Below, one piece after another: positions 1-4,703 of a DNA stretch of 6,270 nt. The number at the start of each line of letters is the position of its first letter. Position 1 is the first letter of the stretch. The stretch is from Actinomycetes bacterium (GTDB lineage Bacteria; Actinomycetota; Acidimicrobiia; Spongiisociales; UBA4744): NCBI GenBank assembly GCA_024641205.1, contig JAHEDM010000167.1, forward strand, positions 1 through 6,270, written 5' to 3'. The notes beneath the pieces are model-generated. The model had not been told where the DNA came from, did no database searches, and worked only from the letters and a program-made list of their open reading frames with translations. Both the position numbers and the translations under genes were made by a program.

Positions 1-192
1 CGTTCTGTGACCGGTCGTGCTGAGCAGCAGGGTCGGGTACGCCCGCGATCCCAGCGAAATCAACCCCCCATGGGTCGGCACGTAGAGCAGCCGGTCGAGG
101 CGGCTGACCACCTTCGGTCCCAGCCAGTTCCGTGCGACGTTGGTTGAAGCCACCTTCGAGAACCAGCGGCGGTAGCTGTCGACGAATTTCAC
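1..192 (-). CDS. F420-dependent nitroreductase-family protein (Ddn/DUF385-like), N-terminal part
   Basis: Only the first 64 codons are present; the gene runs off the left edge. Reading leftward from a GTG at 192-190, the frame is open to base 1. It contains an N-terminal basic/aromatic stretch (SYRRWFSKVA), then DRLLYVPTHG near residues 33-42 and LLLSTTGHRT at residues 55-64. The pattern Y/R-x-T-x-G-R/G followed by L-L-L-x-T-x-G-x-R-[TS] is typical of the deazaflavin-dependent nitroreductase/quinone reductase family (Mycobacterium Ddn type), whose members bind coenzyme F420 and reduce nitro compounds or quinones. The F420-binding C-terminal half is outside the window. A purine-rich GGGA lies about 7 nt before the GTG. 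The gene is divergent from the ferritin gene. Family assignment rests on short motifs; the start could differ, since no better in-frame start was found just upstream. Confidence 0.68.
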   Translation of the reverse strand, partial: MKFVDSYRRWFSKVASTNVARNWLGPKVVSRLDRLLYVPTHGGLISLGSRAYPTLLLSTTGHRT

Positions 193-402
193 GTGCCATC
201 CCAGAAGCGGAAGCCGACCTTCGCCCCAGGAGGGCTCTATCGGGCTTGGATAGGATACCGCTGATGAAAGGCGACATCATCCTCGTCGGGGAGGAAGATG
301 AGAAGGCCGCCGGGTTGATCATCGGCACGCGTCTACCGCATCGAGCAGTACGAGCGACGACACCCGATAGCATGGGCCGCCACCGGCAACGAGAGGATCA
401 CC
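193..402. other. Divergent spacer with possible promoter and possible coding remnant
   Basis: This 210-base stretch separates the nitroreductase and ferritin starts. A TANNNT-type -10 candidate, TAGGAT, lies at 251-256 on the plus strand, but no convincing -35 box was seen 16-18 nt upstream. From 264 a plus-strand frame begins MKGDIILVGEEDEKAAGLIIG with GC-rich third positions. After about 20 codons the coding-like composition moves to another frame, which is in phase with the ferritin ATG and reads ARVYRIEQYERRHPIAWAATG. That second frame has a TGA just upstream and no start codon. Joined, the two pieces faintly resemble the C-terminal helix region of ferritin-like DUF892 (YciE/YciF) proteins. 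This may be a frameshifted gene remnant or may be chance. Confidence 0.3.
391..396 (+). promoter_or_regulatory. Ribosome binding site of the ferritin gene
   Basis: GAGAGG lies 6 nt before the ATG at 403 and supports that start. A second ATG two codons downstream (MAM) is less well spaced. Confidence 0.6.
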
Positions 403-906
403 ATGGCAATGACACCCCAGCTCCAGGATGCTTACAACGACCAGATAACTCTCGAATTCGCCTCCTCCTTTGCCTACCTGCAGATGGCCGCCTTCTTTGA
501 GGACACCAATCTTCCCGGCTTTGCCACTTGGATGCGGCAGCAGGCCGAAGAGGAGCGATTGCACGCCATGAAGTTCTTCGAATTCGTGCTCGACCGTGGC
601 AATCAGGTCGAGTTGCGTTCGATCCCCGCACCTTCGAGTGACTTCACCTCACCGCTTTCGGTCTTCGAAGCCTCGCTTGCCCATGAGCGGAAAGTCACAG
701 CAGCGATTCACGACTTGTACGGTCAGGCCACAGAAGGCAAGGACTACGAGAGCCTCCCGCTGTTGCATTGGTTCATCAACGAACAGATCGAAGAAGAATC
801 AACCGTGTCGGAGTTGATCGAGCAGATCGCTATGGCCGGTGAAAACGGAGCGGCGTTGCTGCTACTGGACAGGGAGCTGGGAACCCGGGCCCCGGGCGCC
901 GAATAG
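403..906 (+). CDS. Non-haem bacterial ferritin
   Basis: This 167-residue protein is an iron-storage ferritin, expected to assemble into a 24-subunit cytoplasmic cage that oxidises Fe(II) and stores it as a ferric mineral. Length and helical pattern match FtnA-type ferritins. The ferroxidase ligands of E. coli FtnA (E17, E50, H53, E94, Q127, E130) all recur one position later: E18, E51, H54, E95, Q128 and E131, in the contexts TLEFASS, EEERLHAMKFF, LAHERK and NEQIEEES. The haem-binding methionine typical of bacterioferritin is not evident, so a haem-free ferritin is preferred; actinobacterial BfrB is the nearest named type. The C-terminus after the last helix is short and ends GTRAPGAE. The ATG at 403 has a GAGAGG ribosome binding site. 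The gene converges on aroQ with 18 nt between stop codons. No IdeR-type iron box was recognised upstream. Confidence 0.95.
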   Translation: MAMTPQLQDAYNDQITLEFASSFAYLQMAAFFEDTNLPGFATWMRQQAEEERLHAMKFFEFVLDRGNQVELRSIPAPSSDFTSPLSVFEASLAHERKVTAAIHDLYGQATEGKDYESLPLLHWFINEQIEEESTVSELIEQIAMAGENGAALLLLDRELGTRAPGAE

Positions 907-924
907 CAGGCCCGTAGGTCACGA

Positions 925-2115
925 TCAGGGTGCTTTGAGACGCTTGGCCGCCATCGAGGCAATCGCCGTCCATTCGGCTGAGCCTTGATCGATCAACTCG
1001 AAGTGGTTGCCGTCCTCGAACTCGAGGTAATCGACGGTATCGCCTGCGGTCCGGGCCCGTTCGACGTAGGCGCGACTGTAGGCGACCGGCACCCGGTCAT
1101 CGGCGGTCCCGTGGGCGACCAGCTGTTGGACCCCGAGCGGCAGCAAATCCATGGGCGAGGCGTAGGCGGGGGGTGGGCCGCCGAAGAACTCCTCGACGGC
1201 GTCGCTGCCGAGACCGTCATCCGCAGCCTTCTTGAGATCGACTACACCCGCCAGGGCCATGGCTAAGTGGGCCCGAATCGCCGGCGCAGTCCAGGGCGAG
1301 TCGGCCGGGAGTTGGGATCGCCCGGCCGCCCACAAAGCAAGCTGACCGCCTGCGGAATGGCCGGCCACTGCCACACGATCCAGATCGAGCGGGAAGTCGA
1401 CGGCCAGGCTGGTCAGGTGATCGACTCCGGCTGCGGTATCCGAGAACGCATCCTGCCATCCGTCTGGACCCCGCCGATATTCGATGTTCCAGGTGGCGAT
1501 GCCGCGGTTGGTGAGATCGACCGCCAGACCGTCCATGAGGTCGCGCTGCCACGGATCTCGCCAGAAGCCACCATGGATCAGTATGGCGACCGGGTGCGGA
1601 CCGGGCCCGACGGGGACCCGCAGGTCGCCAATCTGGTTGGGATGGGACCCATATGCGAGGACGGACGGCGAAAACATCGTTCGGAAGACCAGGTGGCGGA
1701 TAGCATCGCGGTAGCCGTTGATTCCCCTCCCGTAGAAGCTACGTACGCACGCCGGGGCAATGACCGAATGTTGGCGCCAGGCTTCACGCCGGGTGATGTC
1801 GGAGATGTGGACCTCGGCGGTCGGCAATTCGACCCCTTCGAGCGCGTCAAAGATCGCGTACGAGTAGTGGGTGAAAGCGCCCGGGTTGATGATGACTGCA
1901 TCTGCGTCTTCCCGGGCCCCGTGAAGGCGATCAATAATGGCTCCTTCGTGATTCGATTGGAATGTGTCGACGGTGACACCAAGCTCTGCGCCCCATGCCC
2001 GGCAGGCAGCCTCGAGATCCGCGAGTGTCGTTGACCCGTATATGGCGGGCTGTCTGGTGCCGAGCAGGTTGAGGTTGGGACCGTTGACGACTAGAACGCG
2101 GGAGGGTGATTGCAT
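925..2115 (-). CDS. aroQ: Fusion of type II 3-dehydroquinate dehydratase (AroQ) and alpha/beta hydrolase
   Basis: One uninterrupted 396-codon frame carries two enzymes. Residues 6-143 form a complete type II dehydroquinase (3-dehydroquinate to 3-dehydroshikimate, shikimate pathway). They include NGPNLNLLG (11-19), the lid Arg21 and catalytic Tyr26 (TRQPAIYG), SNHEG (54-58), NPGAFTH (77-83 with N77 and H83), and E101-x-H103 before ISDITRREAW. HSVIAP (116-121) is also standard. Stand-alone AroQ is about 145 residues, so this half is full length. Residues about 148-396 form an alpha/beta hydrolase with oxyanion motif HGGFWR (181-186), nucleophile elbow GHSAGG (S254), acid HGTADDRVP (D339) and GNHFEL (H371). 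The HGGFW and GHSAGG motifs resemble BD-FAE/kynurenine-formamidase-like esterases, but the substrate cannot be told. There is almost no linker between the halves. The gene is divergent from the sigma factor gene and convergent with ferritin. AroQ activity is very likely; the hydrolase role is unknown. Confidence 0.93.
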   Translation of the reverse strand: MQSPSRVLVVNGPNLNLLGTRQPAIYGSTTLADLEAACRAWGAELGVTVDTFQSNHEGAIIDRLHGAREDADAVIINPGAFTHYSYAIFDALEGVELPTAEVHISDITRREAWRQHSVIAPACVRSFYGRGINGYRDAIRHLVFRTMFSPSVLAYGSHPNQIGDLRVPVGPGPHPVAILIHGGFWRDPWQRDLMDGLAVDLTNRGIATWNIEYRRGPDGWQDAFSDTAAGVDHLTSLAVDFPLDLDRVAVAGHSAGGQLALWAAGRSQLPADSPWTAPAIRAHLAMALAGVVDLKKAADDGLGSDAVEEFFGGPPPAYASPMDLLPLGVQQLVAHGTADDRVPVAYSRAYVERARTAGDTVDYLEFEDGNHFELIDQGSAEWTAIASMAAKRLKAP

Positions 2116-2121
2116 TCCTGC

Positions 2122-2151
2122 AGGCTATCGACCCAATCAGGATCGTCCCAA
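2122..2151 (-). promoter_or_regulatory. Candidate promoter of aroQ fusion gene, possibly leaderless
   Basis: On the minus strand a -35-like TTGGGA (2151-2146) is followed after 18 nt by TAGCCT (2127-2122), a TANNNT -10 box. The -10 ends 6 nt before the ATG, so transcription would begin at or very near the A of the start codon. No Shine-Dalgarno at normal spacing is present; AGGA abuts the ATG directly. Both facts suit a leaderless message, which is common in Actinomycetota. An imperfectly matched control element may overlap it: CCAATC (2133-2138) and GATTGG (2153-2158) are inverted repeats flanking the -35. Confidence 0.38.
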
Positions 2152-2252
2152 CGATTGGCGAGATTCGCCCACCGGCAACGCTCAGGTAAACCTTTCGCAC
2201 GGCCGATACGAGTAACCAGGCGAGATGGCTGGGAATGCCCGTCGGGCCTGTT

Positions 2253-2258
2253 GGAGAG
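2253..2258 (+). promoter_or_regulatory. Ribosome binding site deciding the sigma factor start
   Basis: GGAGAG lies 4 nt before the ATG at 2263. The open frame extends upstream to an ATG at 2110, but that would overlap the divergent aroQ start and add 51 residues without sigma-family character. The ATG at 2263 is therefore preferred. Confidence 0.6.
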
Positions 2259-2262
2259 CTGG

Positions 2263-2784
2263 ATGCAAGCAGCAGATAGAGGGATCGTTACGCTCCCCGA
2301 GCGTTTCGAGAGCTTCTACCAGCGCGAGTTCAGGTCCGTCGTCGGCCTTGCCTACGCCCTCTCCGGCAGTCGGTGGGCTGCCGAGGATCTTGCTCAGGAG
2401 GCGTTTATTGCGGCCCACCGGAAATGGGACCGCATCGGCGAGTACGAATCGCCGGGCGCATGGGTCAGGAGGGTGGTAGCCAATATGGCAGTTTCGCTTT
2501 ACCGGAAACGAGCTTCTGAGGCCCGGGCCATGGCCCGAATCGCAATGCACCGCCAGGAAGCTCTCCCTGCGCTCGATGCCGAGGACAACGAGTTCTGGGC
2601 CGCGGTCCGCGCCCTTCCCAAGCGCCAGGCCCAGGCGATCGCTCTCCACTATCTCGAAGATCGGCCCGTCGCAGAGGTTGCCGACATCCTCGACTGCTCA
2701 CCGGCAACGGCCAAGGTCCATCTGCACAAGGGCCGGATTCGGCTGGCGGAACGGCTGAGGATGTCACCCGGAGATGGCTCATGA
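2263..2784 (+). CDS. ECF-type RNA polymerase sigma-70 family factor
   Basis: This is a 173-residue sigma factor with only regions 2 and 4, the usual ECF layout and size. Region 2 spans about residues 15-83 (FESFYQREFRSVVGLAYAL, then the conserved AEDLAQEAF at 40-48, then the basic WVRRVVANMAVSLYRKR segment of regions 2.3-2.4). A short acidic linker (LDAEDNEFW) leads to region 4 at about 110-165, with ALPKRQAQAI and a helix-turn-helix VAEVADILDCSPATAKVHLHKGR-type segment. It should direct RNA polymerase to a small set of promoters. Its stop overlaps the next start as ATGA (2781-2784), implying translational coupling to the membrane protein that probably restrains it. The overall look is of the actinobacterial SigE/SigM-like ECF branch, but the subgroup cannot be fixed by eye. 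No clear autoregulatory ECF promoter was recognised in the 147-nt spacer upstream. Confidence 0.92.
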   Translation: MQAADRGIVTLPERFESFYQREFRSVVGLAYALSGSRWAAEDLAQEAFIAAHRKWDRIGEYESPGAWVRRVVANMAVSLYRKRASEARAMARIAMHRQEALPALDAEDNEFWAAVRALPKRQAQAIALHYLEDRPVAEVADILDCSPATAKVHLHKGRIRLAERLRMSPGDGS

Positions 2785-3680
2785 CGCTCGATGATCGCGG
2801 CCGGCGAGCCGCCCGGAACCTCACCCAAGAAGTCAAAGACGCGCCACTTCTGCTCATGGAACGGGGAGTGCCCGCAGCCAGGGTCCGCGATCAGCAGTCT
2901 CGATTGCTGTCCTTTGCCGGAGCGTTCGCGGCGGTCGTGCTGCTGGTCGGCCTCACTCTGGTTCAGGTCGATCTCTTCTCACCGCAGCGGGAGACCTCGA
3001 CCACAAGCGATACCTTCCCGGTCAATACAGTGACCACCAGGACGACGTCGACAACGGAGGCGCCTCCAACGACTACGGGAGATACCGTACCTGCCGCTGT
3101 GCCGCAGTCCACTCCGGATACCGTCCCAGTGGATGACGTTGCCCCGGACCTCTCCATCACGTTCCCGGAGAACGGGGCCACGGTCGGCGAGAAATCTCTT
3201 CGGTTCGCGGGCACGACGGAGCCGGGTTCGGTCGTGGCAGCAGGTCCCTACCTTGCTGATGTGAGCGAAGACGGTCAATGGTCGATCGTCTTGCTGCTCA
3301 ACCCGGGCGGTAATCTGGCTTCATTCACGTCGACCGATGCAGCAGGCAACACAACTGAAGCGTCCGTTTCCGTGATCTACGAGGTTCCCGCACCACCCAA
3401 AGAGGAACCACTCTCCATTACGTTCACTGCGTTTCAGAAGTGGGGATCATGTGCGGAGAGCCCTCCGTTCGATGAGTTCTTTGGGATGGCTAAACCCGGC
3501 ACGAAGGTGTCTGTCACGTCTTCCTTCGGGTCCGCATCGACTACGGCAGCCGGCAACGGTGAGTGGTACGTGAAGGTGTTTTTTGAGGCGGCTCCGTACG
3601 GTGAGGCCTTTGAGGTGAAGGCCAGGGATGATTTCGGCAACAAAGCCATCTTCGAATTCACCAGCCTGGTCGCGAAGTGA
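2781..3680 (+). CDS. Single-pass membrane protein with two Ig-like repeats, putative anti-sigma factor
   Basis: This 299-residue protein is translationally coupled (ATGA overlap) to the sigma factor gene. Residues 1-41 are a charged, probably cytoplasmic segment (DDRGRRAARNLTQEVKD, RVRDQQSRLL). Residues about 43-63 form one transmembrane helix (LSFAGAFAAVVLLVGLTLV). Residues 67-120 are a Thr/Pro/Ser-rich linker (TTRTTSTTEAPPTTT). Two similar beta-rich repeats follow at about 123-200 and 211-297. Each carries a G-x-x-x-P-G-[ST] turn (GTTEPGS, GMAKPGT), a later GxW (DGQW, NGEW) and a D-x-x-G-N turn (DAAGN, DDFGN), as in bacterial Ig-like domains. Position and topology suit an anti-sigma factor or surface sensor that holds the sigma factor at the membrane. 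No zinc anti-sigma HxxxCxxC motif is present; the only cysteine is C224, in the second repeat. The role is inferred from context, not from a recognised anti-sigma domain. Confidence 0.8.
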   Translation: MTLDDRGRRAARNLTQEVKDAPLLLMERGVPAARVRDQQSRLLSFAGAFAAVVLLVGLTLVQVDLFSPQRETSTTSDTFPVNTVTTRTTSTTEAPPTTTGDTVPAAVPQSTPDTVPVDDVAPDLSITFPENGATVGEKSLRFAGTTEPGSVVAAGPYLADVSEDGQWSIVLLLNPGGNLASFTSTDAAGNTTEASVSVIYEVPAPPKEEPLSITFTAFQKWGSCAESPPFDEFFGMAKPGTKVSVTSSFGSASTTAAGNGEWYVKVFFEAAPYGEAFEVKARDDFGNKAIFEFTSLVAK

Positions 3681-3681
3681 A

Positions 3682-4434
3682 CTAGGGCCGGGCAGAGATA
3701 TGGCCGGCTTCGAGTGCTGCCGCCCTGGTCAGGGTTGCCTCATCGATCCGACCGTCCTCTAGGCCGTAGCGGCGGTCGAACTCCGCGACGATGGCAGCCA
3801 GCACATCTTGACGGGTGATGCCCGGCACGGTGCCGGCCAGGTCCCCTGAGGTGGTCGGATTCCACTGGAGTTCGAGAGCTTGGTAGACGGGAATGAGCAC
3901 CTCGGAGATGCGGTCACCGCCCGAAACGACGATGACCCCACCGACATGGGCGGCTCGACCGATGATGCGCTGGCCCGCTCCCATTACCTTGTGGTGTCCG
4001 GACACGTTGATGCTGTACGCACCGGGACAGTACTCGCCGGGAACCTCACCGATTCGGGCGTCGGCTCCGAGGGAAAGGAACGCAGTCTGCAAGGTTGAGG
4101 CGAGTGCCTCAAATCGTGGTTTGATGGTCTCGCGCGGTTTTTCGGAAGGAATTGTCCAGGCAAAGGCGATGGTTCCCGAGTGAAAAACGGCCGCTCGCCC
4201 TCCGGCCAACCGCTCGATGGCTTCGTAACCCGCCGCTCTGCTCGCTTCGACGGCCGGCAGATAACCAGGGCTGACCGCGTCCTGGCGGCCGAAAGCGACG
4301 ATCGATCCTGGTTGGTGGAGCCGCAGCGTCTCAGCCAGCTCTCCTGCCGCCGCGCCGCGCAAGAGTGCGTGGGACACAGCCGTGTCGAAAGCCGGTCGAT
4401 CGGGATACTGCTCAGTCAAGAGTCGGATGGTCAT
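3682..4434 (-). CDS. Lipoate-protein ligase / octanoyltransferase family protein (BPL/LPL catalytic domain)
   Basis: This 250-residue protein belongs to the LplA/LipM superfamily, which transfers lipoyl or octanoyl groups to a lysine of lipoyl domains in 2-oxoacid dehydrogenases and GcvH. Landmarks are LRLHQPGSIVAFGRQD (37-52), the substrate loop ERLAGGRAAVFHSG (74-87, the family's R-x-x-GG-x-x-x-x-H element), GEYCPGAYS (133-141) and HHKVMGAGQR (147-156) with the expected conserved Lys149 followed by the G-x-x-Q element. Cys136 sits 13 residues before the lysine, near where LipM-type octanoyltransferases carry their nucleophilic cysteine. The enzyme could therefore be an octanoyltransferase rather than an ATP-dependent ligase. 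The ATG at 4434 is chosen because the family similarity begins at TIRLLTEQYPD; an in-frame ATG at 4509 adds 25 residues without such character. It converges on the sigma operon with one base between stop codons. A small hairpin overlaps its 3' end. Confidence 0.87.
   Translation of the reverse strand: MTIRLLTEQYPDRPAFDTAVSHALLRGAAAGELAETLRLHQPGSIVAFGRQDAVSPGYLPAVEASRAAGYEAIERLAGGRAAVFHSGTIAFAWTIPSEKPRETIKPRFEALASTLQTAFLSLGADARIGEVPGEYCPGAYSINVSGHHKVMGAGQRIIGRAAHVGGVIVVSGGDRISEVLIPVYQALELQWNPTTSGDLAGTVPGITRQDVLAAIVAEFDRRYGLEDGRIDEATLTRAAALEAGHISARP
3687..3708. repeat. Inverted repeat at the convergent gene ends
   Basis: GCCGGGCA (3687-3694) and TGGCCGGC (3701-3708) are complementary except for one position, with a 6-nt loop. 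It lies within the last codons of the lipoate-family gene and just past the stop of the Ig-domain gene. No T-rich tail follows on either strand, so any role in ending transcription is weakly supported. Confidence 0.3.
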
Positions 4435-4503
4435 AACGCCCAGTATGTCACCGTCAAGGCAGGAAACCTCTGCGATCGCGGATCCGAACAGATCATGATC
4501 TTT

Positions 4504-4521
4504 CGGCACCCCTGCGTGCCG
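4504..4521. repeat. Perfect 6-bp inverted repeat (first of three)
   Basis: CGGCAC (4504-4509) pairs with GTGCCG (4516-4521) across a 6-nt loop. The same CGGCAC/GTGCCG sequence recurs in the stem at 4589-4609, so the two elements could also pair with each other as alternative structures. Confidence 0.45.
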
Positions 4522-4525
4522 TCTA

Positions 4526-4576
4526 CCTCGATCGAGACTCCTGCAGATACCCGGATCGGGAGGTCAACGATCGAGG
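4526..4576. repeat. Perfect 9-bp inverted repeat with nested small hairpin
   Basis: CCTCGATCG (4526-4534) and CGATCGAGG (4568-4576) are exact complements 33 nt apart. Inside, CCCG-GAT-CGGG (4551-4560 region) can form a small hairpin, and CTCC/GGAG-type segments flank it. The nesting suggests a folded RNA or cruciform more than a simple operator. Confidence 0.45.
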
Positions 4577-4583
4577 CGCGAGA

Positions 4584-4623
4584 CCGATGGTGCCGCTGTG
4601 TCCGGCACCTGATCGGTTTCTTT
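4584..4623 (+). terminator. Candidate intrinsic terminator or attenuator
   Basis: CCGAT+GGTGCCG (4584-4595) pairs with CGGCACC+TG+ATCGG (4603-4616), giving a 12-bp stem with a 7-nt loop and a 2-nt bulge. It is followed directly by TTTCTTT (4617-4623). The orientation ends plus-strand transcription, yet the nearest plus-strand gene upstream stops at 3680. It could end a small RNA, act as an attenuator before the lipoprotein gene, or end read-through from the sigma operon that runs antisense to the lipoate-family gene. Confidence 0.5.
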
Positions 4624-4690
4624 CGATAGGGTTGGAACTAAATGGGGGTCGGCGGCGTCTCAGTAGTAGGACCGCATCAGACCTGTAATA

Positions 4691-4697
4691 AAAGGGG
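4691..4697 (+). promoter_or_regulatory. Ribosome binding site supporting the TTG start of the lipoprotein
   Basis: AAAGGGG lies 6 nt before a TTG at 4704. No ATG or GTG between this site and the hydrophobic signal core would leave the basic KRR n-region, so the TTG start is accepted. Confidence 0.6.
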
Positions 4698-4703
4698 TTC
4701 GGG

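Larger units (their letters stand above)
4435..4703. other. Non-coding divergent spacer rich in inverted repeats
   Basis: This 269-base stretch lies between the divergent lipoate-family and lipoprotein genes. I see no credible gene in it: the open frames that cross it continue as shadows of neighbouring genes and lack family character. It holds a run of three inverted-repeat groups at 4504-4521, 4526-4576 and 4584-4616, the last followed by a T-rich tail. No tRNA, SRP RNA, tmRNA or known riboswitch consensus was recognised. A -10-like TGTAAT at 4684-4689 is too close to the lipoprotein ribosome binding site to be its promoter with confidence. Confidence 0.5.

Noticed and set aside
246..262. 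Iron box (IdeR site) around the GGATAGGATA stretch upstream of ferritin
   Set aside because: It does not match the dyad TTAGGTTAGSCTAACCTAA pattern; it is only a short direct repeat.
132..500. Plus-strand open frame overlapping the nitroreductase and ferritin genes
   Set aside because: It overlaps two better-supported genes in other frames; only the middle part (264-330) is kept as a possible remnant.
884..896. CCCGGG/CCCGGG palindromic run at the ferritin 3' end as a terminator
   Set aside because: Arms leave almost no loop and no T-tract follows; it is coding sequence of high GC.
1267..2034. Long plus-strand open frame (255 codons) opposite aroQ
   Set aside because: It is wholly antisense to the well-supported AroQ-hydrolase gene, has no family motifs, and is explained by high GC content.
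2185..2213. ECF-type autoregulatory promoter (GTAAACC, 16 nt, CGAG) before the sigma factor
   Set aside because: Neither box matches the usual GGAAC and CGTC/CGTT elements well enough.
2110..2262. Upstream in-frame ATG for the sigma factor
   Set aside because: It would overlap the divergent aroQ start and adds a non-sigma-like Arg/Ser-rich stretch; the ATG at 2263 has a ribosome site.
4452..4457. Minus-strand TTGACG as -35 of the lipoate-family gene
   Set aside because: A -10 at 17 nt spacing would fall on the start codon with no TANNNT match, and CATACT nearer to it has no -35 partner.
4472..4479. GCGATCGC octamer (HIP1-like)
   Set aside because: HIP1 is a cyanobacterial abundance signal; a single copy in a GC-rich genome is not informative.
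4435..4509. Upstream in-frame ATG for the lipoate-family protein
   Set aside because: The extra 25 residues do not look like the family, whose N-terminus begins at the ATG at 4434.
4180..4629. Plus-strand open frame (149 codons) across the lipoate-family gene and the spacer
   Set aside because: More than half is antisense to a real gene, it has no good ribosome site, and its end lies in the hairpin cluster.
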